DNA of 64,000 bases from Euryodendron excelsum (taxonomy: Eukaryota > Streptophyta > Magnoliopsida > Ericales > Pentaphylacaceae). Made by a program: the position numbers and the translations under genes. Positions 11,291 through 20,855 of this stretch are shown here, one piece after another (the stretch's first letter is position 1; the number at the start of each line of letters is the position of its first letter). Under the pieces are notes generated by a model. It was given only the letters and a program-made list of their open reading frames with translations, had not been told where the DNA came from and made no database searches. The DNA is taken from positions 14,895,001 through 14,959,000 of the forward strand of contig CM065399.1 in assembly GCA_033060915.1 (NCBI GenBank), written 5' to 3'.

Positions 11291-13077
11291 AAAACAAGCC
11301 ATTATTAATTGCACTTCATCACATAGTACCCTGGTCAATGTCTCTCTTTTGCTGACTTGACCTGTGAGACTGACAAATTGTTGTAGGAGTCTCTTGATTC
11401 ATAAATTTCAACCTTTACAGCCATCCTGATGGGTACCTCCCACTGCATATAGAGTCATAGCCATTAGCTTTTGTCTTTGTGTTGTGTAGGCCAGCAATAA
11501 ATTGAATGGAAGCACAACTTGCAGGGGACAATGCCCCTTTTGCTTAAACTTCACATGAAATGATATTTAGTGGCAGACAGACTTGTTGAGTGAGAATCCT
11601 ATCAGCTATAAATAAAATGATTATAAAAAAGAAAAAAAATTATATTCCTAATAAAAATATTTATGAAATAAAATTCACAGAAATAATGTAACAATAGTAC
11701 AACATCATGAATCAAATTGACAGATATTTTAATTTAAAATAAAAAAATTACATAAAATCACATTATTTTGCATGAAAGTTTTGTCTAAATAACATTACCT
11801 AAAAACAAAATTTACTTTGTTTGGTCATCCAACTAAATATTGCCCAATCAATTCCAGCGGATGATGCTCATCAAGTTTGGACTAGATAGATTAATTACCA
11901 TTCAACCTAAGCCTGACCAATTGAATACAAGTCTTAGGAAATTTACATAAACTTTTTTTTCACCTATTTTTTTACACATCATATATTTCTTTGCCAGCAA
12001 ACACAAGTGAATGAGTCTCATGTACATTTATTTAGATCTCATGTACATTGTGTCTAATAGATAAGAAAATATGAGAAAAAATAATTTATGTATAAAATTA
12101 CTATAAGCTTTAACACCCCCAACCAACTACTACAACAATCTTGCAATAAAGCAATAGCAGGGTGGTATGAATTTAAAGTAGTTGGCTGGTATGAATATAA
12201 TGTAAGTTGGCTTAAAACTATAGTGGTGAGTTCCCCTACTACTAGGTGGGAGTCAATCCATATGAACAAAAGAACAAGGGCACGTTGAAGGTTAGTTGGC
12301 TCAGCATGGAATACCAATCTGAAAAAAAAAAGATAAAAAAGAAAAAAAAAAAAGACGGAAGTGGAAAAAAAAACCCACTAAAAGTTGCCAAATCTAATGA
12401 TAGCAGCGTTTATTTATCAAGGGAACCACTCCTGTACCAAATACTGATTTATGTACTAGTATCTCAGCTACGTTCAGCTCTTAAATTGACATCTAACTAC
12501 CCTTGACCCCTAGAGTGGTCTTCAAAAATTACTATTTTTTTAGTTTCATATGTGGAAAGTGGTAACTATGAGTCAATAGTTTTGATATCAACAAATCACA
12601 TTTGTGGTAGTTGCATGTTACCGTTCAACGCCTGTTTTGCAAAGATTTCTATCTAATGGCCCTTGCGAAAATCCAATGGTCACACTTTAAAATTGGGGTA
12701 TCATAGTTCATCAAATTGGTTCACTCTTTATTAATAATTATTTTGTACAGGAAACTTTTTAATTAATATTTATTTTTAATAAATAAGAATATAATTATAT
12801 TAAAGACATAAAAAAAAAAATGCATCGTTTCTGTACAAAATACTTTATATAACAAAATTAAATCCCTCACTAAAAATGTTTGACTATTTTCTGCATTTTC
12901 ATATTTTGGTAAATTAAAGGATTTGAACGACACTAAAAATATAGGGACTAAATGAAGATAGAAAATCCTATATTAAAATATCCTTCTATTCCTCTCTACC
13001 CGAAGGTTTTGTCACACGCTGCAAGCAAAATGATAATAATCATAATATAATGATGTTGGCCTATATTGAAACTCATT
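11290..13077. repeat. Segmental duplication, left copy
   Basis: This stretch matches 17276-18735 in order. Shared anchors include GACTTGACCTGTGA, TTGTAGGAGTC, GCTATAAATAAA, GATGATGCTCAT, CAGGGTGGTATGAATTTAA and TTCCTCTCT. No coding sequence was recognised in either copy. The match continues beyond the LTR element at 13083-15743 to about 15790. The left copy lacks the two MITEs found in the right copy (16679-17226 and 17492-17754), which makes it an empty-site control. Confidence 0.75.
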
Positions 13078-13082
13078 CTCTA

Positions 13083-13374
13083 TATTAATGAACATGATTG
13101 TCAACATAAATTAAGCTTGTTAGGTGTAGTCTAGTCCATTGTCAAAGGTTAGGTTTGTTAGGTGATTTATTAGGTATGTTGTCATCTTTTTTCTCTTATA
13201 TATAGGCCTTACTCTTCATTGCAAATTATCTTATCTTGTATAAGTATTGTATCATTAAGATCTCTCTTCTAATCCTTATTTGCTTTATAATGCAATGTAA
13301 TTATATATGAGTCTTGTCTTTTCTAACATGGTATTAAAGCATCTCATGCTCTCTTTCTCTTATCTTTTCTAACA
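13083..13374 (+). repeat. 5' LTR of small LTR element
   Basis: 292 bp, starting TATTAATGAACATG and ending TTTCTAACA. It aligns along its length with 15419-15743, which carries about 30 bp of extra AAGATCTCTCTT-type sequence. Confidence 0.88.
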
Positions 13375-13386
13375 TGGTATCAGAGC
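13375..13386 (+). other. Primer binding site (initiator Met-tRNA)
   Basis: TGGTATCAGAGC directly after the 5' LTR is complementary to the 3' end of plant initiator methionine tRNA, the usual primer for copia and many gypsy elements. Confidence 0.9.
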
Positions 13387-15366
13387 GAAGGGAAAGTATG
13401 CTATGTGGTTGCTCTTTGAGGGATTTTCCACATCAGAACTCCTAAGGGTTTCGTCCTCCTCTTGGACCTCCACCGGCATCTTCACTGCCATTATCCTCTT
13501 CTTGGACCGCTCCCGATATCTACACCGCACCGTACTCTTCTTGGACCGCCGCCGGTATCTCAATCGCTACCATTCTCCTCTTGGACCTCCGCCAGCATCT
13601 CCACTGCCACTTTTCTCTTCTTGAACTGCTCCTAGCATCTCCACCGCCACCGTCCTCCTCTTGGGCCACTGTCGGCATTTCAACCGCCACAGTTCACCTC
13701 TTAGACCGCTCAGCTCGCACTCTCACTGTAAGTGAAGTCCTTCACCGCTGACATCTTTATCTCAACATCCTCATTTTCTGTTGACATCATCTTTACTAGC
13801 CTCATTCATAATTCAACAGCTGCAACCACTTATAGTGGTTGGGGTCATGCCATCTCTGATCGGTTCAACCTGGTTCCTGCCATTCTCGGACCTTCTGAGT
13901 CGATATTTCTTGACTATCTCAAACGCTAATGTTTCCTGACTGTCTCAGACCTTCTGAACCGACATTTCTTGGCTATCTCGAACCTTCTGAGCCGATATTT
14001 CCTGACTATACCGGGCCTTTTGAACTGAAACTACCACTCTGGCCATACCTCTTGGCCATCTTCTGGTATCCCTCCATCCTACGGCTGTCCTCTGGCGTCT
14101 TTTTTGTCATCTTCCTGCAATTTTTAGACCAACTTCTAGCGATTTCTGGCCATCTTGCGGTGTCTTCCTGTCAACCTTCTAGCAACTTTTCGGCTACCTT
14201 CGACCAACTTCCAGCACCTTTTTGACCAACTTTCATCGACTTTATGAAATTACTTTGGCGTCCTTCCGACATTCTTCAGTTATCCTCCGATCGTTTCTGT
14301 TTGGTTCCTGACTAATTCGGGTCTTCTAAGTCTGATTCTGGCCTTTATTTTTGCCGTTTATGTTGTTTATGCTATTTCTAAGTCTGGTCTTTTCAACATT
14401 TCTTTAGCCGTTCTCTGGCCTCTGTTTCCATCTATCTTGAGGAGTCTGTTGTTTCTAAGTCCTATTCTGGCCTCTATCCCCTTTGGCTTTTCTATAGTCG
14501 TTCTCTAGCCTCTATTTCGCCTATCCTGAGGAGTCTCTGTTTGCTAATTTTGCTTCTCCTGCTGAGTCTGATTGTGGTCTCTGTTTTCACTGGTTCTGCA
14601 GCGTTATCTTCTCCAAACTCAAGTAGCTTTTTATTTTTCCTACTTGAGTTTGAGGGGGGGATAATAGAGAACTAGACTCTTCTTCTATTCTATAAATAAT
14701 ATGACATTCCTCTAGCCATCCTCTGGCGTCCCTCTGGCATCCCTCTGGCCGACCCGGCCGACTTGATCTGGCATATCCTCTGGCGTCACTCTGGTCGACT
14801 CGGCTGACCTGATCTGGCTTGGCGTCCATCTGACCATCCTCTGGCCGACTTGATTTGTGGTTCCTCTGGCGACTCGGTCAACCTAATTTGGCTTGGCGTC
14901 CATCTAGCCATCCTCCGGCCGACTTGATTTGTCGTTCCCCTGGCGTCTCTCTAGCCATCTTCCGGCCAGCTTAATCTTACGTCCTTCTGGCCGTCTTCCG
15001 GTCGACTTGATTTGGCGTCCTTCTGGCCATCTTCCGGTTGACCTCCGGCATCCCTCTGACTATCCTCCGGCTGACTTCTGGAGTCCATCTGGCCATCCTT
15101 CGGGCGACCTGATTTCTTTCACTCGTTTTTCTGCTACTACTGCTGCCTGTCTTCTCCTTCTACTGTGACTGCTACCCCTCCGACCATTCTGTGGCCGACT
15201 TTCGACGTCTCTCCGGTCATCCTATGGCGTCCCTCCGGCCATCTTACAGTTGACCTTCGGTGTCTCTTCGGTCAACTTGAATTAGCATCCCTCCGGCCAT
15301 CCTGCGGTCGACCTCCGATGTCTCTCCGGCCATTCTCTAGCGTCCCTCTGACGTTTCTATCATATC
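13387..15366 (+). repeat. Internal tandem-repeat domain of small LTR element
   Basis: The interior consists of degenerate C/T-rich tandem repeats of changing type. The first block (13450-13720) repeats a CTCTTGGACC...CACCGCCA theme of about 50 bp. The second (13870-14010) repeats CTTCTGA(A/G)CCGA...TTTCC. The third (14700-15350) repeats a CTCTGGCCATCCTC...GCCGACTTGATTTGGC theme of about 45-60 bp. Short open frames here are Ser/Pro/Leu-rich by-products of the repeats and are not genes. Confidence 0.75.
14615..14660 (+). other. Internal copy of hairpin plus polypurine tract
   Basis: AAACTCAAGTAG (14615-14626) and CTACTTGAGTTT (14640-14651) form a perfect 12-bp stem with a 13-nt loop, followed directly by a purine run GAGGGGGGG (14652-14660). 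The same module occurs at the element's real 3' end (15373-15417). This inner copy has no LTR after it. Confidence 0.8.
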
Positions 15367-15372
15367 TTCTCC

Positions 15373-15417
15373 AAACTCAAGTAGCTCTCTGTTTTTCCTA
15401 CTTGAGTTTGAGGGGGG
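15373..15417 (+). other. Hairpin plus polypurine tract at 3' LTR
   Basis: A perfect 12-bp stem (15373-15384 with 15398-15409, 13-nt loop) ends exactly at the polypurine tract GAGGGGGG (15410-15417). One C then precedes the 3' LTR. The tract is the expected plus-strand primer site for reverse transcription. Confidence 0.8.
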
Positions 15418-15418
15418 C

Positions 15419-15743
15419 TATTAATAAACATGATTGTCAACATAAGTTAGGCTTGTTAGGTGTAGTCTAGTCCATTGTCAAATGTTAGGTTTGTTAGGTG
15501 ATTTGTTAGGCATGTTGTCATATTTTCTTCTCCTATATATAGGTCTTACTCTTCATTGTAAATTATCTGATCTTGTACAAACATTGTATCAATAAGATCT
15601 CTCTTTAAGATCTCTCTTCACTTACTACTTCTCTCTTGTAATCCTTCTTTGCTTTATAATATATTGTGATTACACATGAGTTTTGTCTTTTCTAACATGG
15701 TATTATAGCATCTCATGCTCTCTTTCTCTTATCTTTTCTAACA
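15419..15743 (+). repeat. 3' LTR of small LTR element
   Basis: 325 bp, TATTAATAAACATG to TTTCTAACA. A TATATATAGG-type box (about 15533) occurs at the same place as in the 5' LTR. A partial internal duplication of AAGATCTCTCTT accounts for its extra length. Confidence 0.88.
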
Positions 15744-15748
15744 CTCTA

Positions 15749-16099
15749 GCTGCTAGGGATCTAGTTTATGTTGTTTTGTATCAGCCGTCTACATTACAAT
15801 TGAATGCACTCACGGTATCTTCTGGTATGTCTAATTCAGCATTGAAAAGCCAAATTATTGTCTAATATCATGGGAAAATGAAAGAATCAAAAAGAAAGAA
15901 AAGTAAGCTAATCCAGGGTTTTTGGTGGAGGGAAGGAGGATAAGAACTTCAGTACATTTAGATTAATGATACAAGAATTAGACACAACAACATAAAATAA
16001 AAAATTTAAAGCAAATAACAAGAGAAAACAAATAGCAGCCAAGAAAGGCTATTAAAGACCTAAAATCATTGGTTGGGTATAAAAGAAAACTACTTATTT
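15749..16099. other. Spacer between duplicated segments, no gene
   Basis: The first about 40 bp continue the left duplicated segment (GCTGCTAGGGATCTAGTTTATGTTG, compare 18707-18731). The rest is purine-rich and non-coding. Confidence 0.5.
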
Positions 16100-16669
16100 T
16101 AAACTTGATTTTAGTGCCATAATTTATCAAATGGGGTTCATGCCTCAGATCAAAAAGGGAAAAATTCTGACCATTGGATGATATCTTTGTGAAAAAAAAA
16201 AAGTGCCGAATTTGAGGTGATTTTGATAAAAAAAAAAAACATTACCAAAAATATAATCCAGAGTTACTAAAAATATGCCGATCTAAGGGCTAAGAGCTAA
16301 GAGTGATTGATGTACATACTAGTACCTCAGCCACTTTTAGCCCTTGGGACTGGCATTCTAGCCTCCGTCAACCTTTGGATTGGTTTTCAAAGCACTTATT
16401 TTTTGGTTACATTTGCAGTAATTAGAGGTCACAATTTTGGTATTTGCATATCACATTAGTGGAAATTATGGGCACATGGCTTGTACATATGCGGTCACAG
16501 GTCTGGTAACTGCAAGTCACATTTTTGTTATAATTGTTTTTTTTAACCAAAATCACCTCGAATTCAAAGCCTATTTTGCCAACATTACCATCCAGTGGTC
16601 GCTTATTTGGGGATTTTTCTCCTATATACAATTTGCGATTTTGGGGTACCGTATCTTGCAAAATGTATA
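16100..16669. mobile_element. Foldback element, copy D
   Basis: The left arm has GCCATAATTTATCAAA (about 16116-16131) and GAATTTGAGGTGATTTTGAT (16210-16229). The right arm has the inverted CAAAATCACCTCGAATTCAA (16548-16567). A central region contains GCCACTTTTAGCCCTTGGGA. It is the clearest member of the family also seen at 9885-11290 and is non-coding. Confidence 0.6.
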
Positions 16670-16678
16670 AAAATTGAA

Positions 16679-17226
16679 GGGTTGATTACATTTTGCACCT
16701 CTCTATTTTACACTAAATTTTACTTCAGCGTTTTCACTATCAATTGTAATAATTAAGTGCTTACACTTTTAATTTTTTGTAATGTCAACCTTCTACTAAT
16801 TTTTGTTTAGAAAATAAATGAAAAATTTACAAATGACAAGCATGTTACCTTTTCAAGAGACAAAGATGTAAAATAATCATACTTCATAGTAATAGTTTAT
16901 CACAAATTTCTTTTAAATCACTCTAAAATTACAAGTATAATTAACTTTATAGTGGATATAATATAATTAAGTTTCATGTAAAAATTCTCAATTTATTTCA
17001 CGTGTAATATAAGTGAGACATTGGAATGAAAAATAGTTAAATTTTACATATTTGTCTCTTGAAAAAAGTCGTGGTTATCAAATTAAAATTTTTTTGTCAA
17101 TTTTTCAAATAAGAGGTTGGCATTGCAATAAATTAAAAGTGTAAATATTTAATTGTTTTAATTAAAAATAAAAGTTTTAAAGTAAAATTTAATATAAAAT
17201 ATAATAATACAAAATGTAATTAATTC
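16679..17226. mobile_element. Mutator-like MITE, copy 1
   Basis: A 548-bp AT-rich element has inverted ends (GGGTTGATTACATTTTG... and ...AAAATGTAATTAATTC). It is flanked by a 9-bp target duplication with one mismatch (AAAATTGAA at 16670-16678, AAAATTAAA at 17227-17235). A 9-bp duplication is characteristic of Mutator-like elements. A relative with the same internal phrases (GTAATAATTAAG.GCTTACACTTT, AAATCACT, TCTTGAAAA) lies at 43580-44063. The homologous position near 11235-11260 lacks it. Confidence 0.75.
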
Positions 17227-17275
17227 AAAATTAAAATAAAAATCTGACCATTGAATATATTATATATTGTACTCG

Positions 17276-18735
17276 TTGCAAAACAGGGCATGATTAACTG
17301 CACCTCTTGTACCTCTGGTACCCTCGTGGCCTGGGCAATCCCTCTCTTTTACCGACTTGACCTGTGAATCCCTCAACCTGTTGTAGGAGTCTTGATTCAT
17401 GAATTTCAAACTTCAAACCATCGTGATGGGCACCTACCACTGCACATTGACGTTAGCTAGCGGTAGACATAGTTGTTCAGTCAAGTCATTACAGCCTGTT
17501 TGTAACCCGGCCGGGGGATGAAAGAAAAGAGAAAATGTGAAGGGAAATTTTTCATTCTCTATTTAGTTTTGTAAAAAATATGAAAGAAAAGTGAAGTAAA
17601 AGAAATAAAAGAAAGTGAGAGATTGATTTAAAAAATTTCTTTATTTTTTCTCTTTCCTTTCTCTCTTAAGTAGAGTCAAACAGGAAAAGAAAAGTAAACA
17701 GTAATTTTTATTTTCTCTCTCTTCCCTTTCTTTCTTCATATTCCAAACAGGCTGTTAGTTTTTCATAATCTATTATCTGAATAAAGTTAATATGATTCGT
17801 GTAAACAGTAAGTTTGTACTTGCACGAACAATTACTTTGTAGTAAAAAAGCAAAAACAAAACAAAAGGTCTTTAGTTTTCCATTTAGTCCTATTATTTTA
17901 AGAGCGGAAGTTGGGGTTCAATCCTATAAGCTATAAATAAAAATAAAAATAAGTCATATTCTTATAAAATTTTTACAAAAAAAGCTCTATCAGAATGATG
18001 TTGCGGTTGTTTTTTTCTCAAATTATAAGCCAAATTTATGAGTATAACTAGTTTGAAATGAAAGAACTACAAAAAGTCACATCATTTTATATGAAAATTT
18101 TGTCTATATGATATTACTCTAATAAAATTTGTTTATATTTAGTCATGGGATGATGCTCATAAGCTTTATACTAGGTAGATTGATTACTGTTCAACCTAAA
18201 CCTGACTAATTAAGTACAAGCAATGGCAGGGTGGTATGAATTTAATGTAGTTGGCTGCAAACAAGTAAGCATTTAGTGTTAAGTTGGCTCAAGAATAAAC
18301 TAAGCAAAACATAAAACCAACCCACAAAAAAATATCTGACTATTTGTTACGTATTTTGCTAAATTAAATGGCTTAATTGACAAAATTCGAAGTAGAGGTA
18401 ACAGATTAAGACCAAAAGTAAAATACAGTGACCAACGATGTAATTAACCATATTTTGGAATATCCTTCCATTCCTCTCTTCCCAAAGGTGGTATCACATG
18501 TTGCAAAGGATAATTTAGTGATATTGATTGCAAAGAAATCACCTATAATTAAACAGAGACGAAACTAAGCTTTGACCATGGAGGACCACATCCCCTCCTA
18601 TTTTGGAAAAATTCCATTTAGACCATGGCCCCCACACAACATAGTTCTTGATTCCGTTCTTGTCTATAAGATTCTACATATGGCCTATTGAAGCTCATTT
18701 CTCTTGCTACTAGGGCTCTTGTTTATGTTGCTTTG
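17276..18735. repeat. Segmental duplication, right copy
   Basis: This is the partner of 11290-13077 (plus about 15744-15790). It carries an extra stretch at about 17480-17925 that includes a Tourist-like MITE. At about 18680-18731 it shows the uninterrupted version of the site into which the 13083-15743 LTR element inserted in the other copy. Confidence 0.75.
17492..17754. mobile_element. Tourist-like (PIF/Harbinger) MITE, copy 1
   Basis: A 263-bp element begins CAGCCTGTTTG and ends CCAAACAGGCTG, flanked by TTA on both sides (17489-17491 and 17755-17757). A 3-bp TTA duplication is the hallmark of PIF/Harbinger MITEs. The interior is purine-rich at the left and pyrimidine-rich at the right. 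Sister copies are at 22995-23309 and 31870-32134. Confidence 0.75.
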
Positions 18736-20001
18736 TCTCAGCTATCTGCACTACCAAGGTCGAAGCCAGAAAGTTTTCTTTGGGGGGCTGAGTAGCAAGC
18801 TTATTGTTAATTTTGTACCTAAATCTTAATAATGGGCTTATTGCAAAATAGCTGCAAGATGAGAAGGGCTAAGAAAATATTCGAAAGTTTGTGGGGGCAA
18901 TGGCCCCTGCTGGCCTCTCCTTACCTTTGTCCCTTAGCACTACATTTAGCTGCATAAGGACATGTGAAGAGAAGATGCTGCTGTTTTGACTCCTCTCTGC
19001 TTTATTACATAACAAAGGCTATCGATTTAGCAATGCATCTCTCCTTAATATCTCTGGGTGGCATTTTCTCATGACAAGCTATCAATAAGATGAAAGCCAT
19101 TTTTGGGATCTGATTAGAGAATTCGACAACATGATTCCATGCCTTTCATTTATGATTCCCAAAAATGAACGAATCTGCTTCACTACCGAACAATTACTAC
19201 CTCCTGAAAGTATTATCCCAAAGGCACAAATAAAATTGTTTTCGTTATAATTTCATGGTACTAAGTTGTATTAACACCATTATATTTTGCCCGAAAGTAT
19301 TATGATGTTAATTCTGGATATACTAATATGCCATGATTTTTAACACCATATTGTGGCAACAGAGACTGTTTGCACTCATGATTATCGAGGAAGAGGGCGC
19401 AAGCCCCAAGGTGCAGAAGAATTATTCAACTACCCTCTTGCTCTTAGAAATTAATGGAATAGGCCATTGTTTTGGTCGGAATTTGTTACTGCATAAAGAA
19501 TAAATTAATGTTTCAGAAAGCTAGAATTCAGAAGAAAAAAAAGAGTTTATTTATTTTCTTATTTTATTTTATTCTATTTTTGTTGGTTACTAGATCAGGG
19601 GTGCCCGGACTAGTTTATACACACTGTAATTAATCATTTCTCTGATTTGATCAAAGTCACCATCTACACCAAGACTAAAGAATTCAAAAGAGATAATTGT
19701 TTTTACAGGCTGGAGTTTCCAGCTCGTCTGTTCCCCATTGGCCTATTTAGTTATTTATTTTGACAAAAAAGAGAACTTTCATCATTGAAATATAAATGAG
19801 TGAGAGGTAGATATCATCATGTCATAAAGAACAACTCTGAGAGAAAGTAGAAATGCTATCTGAGGAGGTGCAGGCTGACTTAGAAAGATGAGATAACACC
19901 AATTAAGCAACCTAATGGAATACTAACCATCAATCTATAACCTGGAGCACCATCAACCTAATGGAATACCAACCATTCACTACAAATTGAAACCTATCTG
20001 C
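18736..20001. other. Non-coding intergenic sequence
   Basis: No gene is recognised. At about 18770-18950, phrases such as CTTTGGGGGGCTGAG and GTGGGGGCAATGGCCCCTGC look like the end of a degraded hAT-type MITE, but matching ends were not established. Confidence 0.4.
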
Positions 20002-20149
20002 TGACAAATAAGACAATACTCTATTCTTTTGTTCACTCTAAGTGGAATAGTACGCTAGGTAATCTGTGCTTTACTCGACAACTAAGACAATATTCTATTC
20101 TTTTGTGCACTTTAAGTGGAACAATACGCTAGGCAATCTGTACTTTACT
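20002..20149. repeat. 74-bp tandem duplication
   Basis: Two adjacent units of 74 bp share AAGACAATA(C/T)TCTATTC, TTTAAGTGGAA or its variant, TACGCTAGG and AATCTGT(G/A)CTTTACT. They differ by a few substitutions. No coding role is seen. Confidence 0.8.
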
Positions 20150-20780
20150 TGAAAGTGGTATATTGTTGGTATTCGCCAGCCTTCGAAGTGAGTTCATTCA
20201 TTAGAGGTGGTTTCAAAGGGCTCTCCCTGTTTTAGAAAGGTTCTCTCACGTCAAAAATATAAAACAAATAAAAAGGCATTACAACATTTTATGCTTGACC
20301 TACCTAGTTTGAATGGAAAACTTATTCAAACCTCCAAGATCATCACATCACTCTTCCTCCTTTCTCCATCTCACAATGCATTAGATTTCTGCTAGGTGGG
20401 TCCTCAACACACTTACCCGAATCACCTAATAAGTAAAGAGAACCAAGAGGAGTGACATAATGTGAATAATTTCTCCCAAGTAATATAGCCTACCTGGGTT
20501 TCCATGAGACCAGTTGGGAGTTGGAGTAATGGGTGTTATAAGGCCTGAATTGTTAGTCCAGATCAGATAGGTGATTCACTATTTGGGTTCATGTACGAGA
20601 GGCCCTATCGTGAGTTGACATTGTGGGTACCAACATGCTAGCCAATTTACGTGTGACCCAAAATTCTTATGCCCATTCAAGCCGACAAATGCTTATATCC
20701 TTGTGATGTGTCATTCACTGGAAGGACATCATCATCGGGAGCGGAGTTGATGGAAGCCCAGAGGGGTAGCTGCCCCCACC

Positions 20781-20782
<2 letters not shown>

Positions 20783-20855
<73 letters not shown>
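20783..20855. repeat. Poly-C double homopolymer (41 C, AA, 30 C)
   Basis: Forty-one C residues (20783-20823) are followed by AA and thirty more C (20826-20855). On the other strand this is poly-G with strong G-quadruplex potential. The flanks look like a GGGGC/GCCCC-type MITE. Exact lengths are unreliable in any sequencing technology. Confidence 0.9.

Larger units (their letters stand above)
13083..15743 (+). mobile_element. Small non-coding LTR retroelement (TRIM/LARD-like, copia-type ends TA...CA)
   Basis: Two direct repeats (13083-13374 and 15419-15743) bound a 2.66-kb unit flanked by a 5-bp target duplication CTCTA (13078-13082 and 15744-15748). A methionine-tRNA primer site follows the left LTR at once, and a G-rich polypurine tract precedes the right one. 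Both LTRs begin TATTAAT and end CTAACA, so the termini are TA...CA, a known rare alternative to TG...CA. The interior has no gag or pol but is built of pyrimidine-rich tandem repeats. It must have moved with proteins from an autonomous relative. The paralogous segment at about 18680-18735 shows the uninserted site. Confidence 0.85.

Noticed and set aside
13403..14225. Ser/Leu/Pro-rich open frames inside the small LTR element
   Set aside because: They follow tandem nucleotide repeats, break when repeats drift, and show no gag, pol or host motifs.
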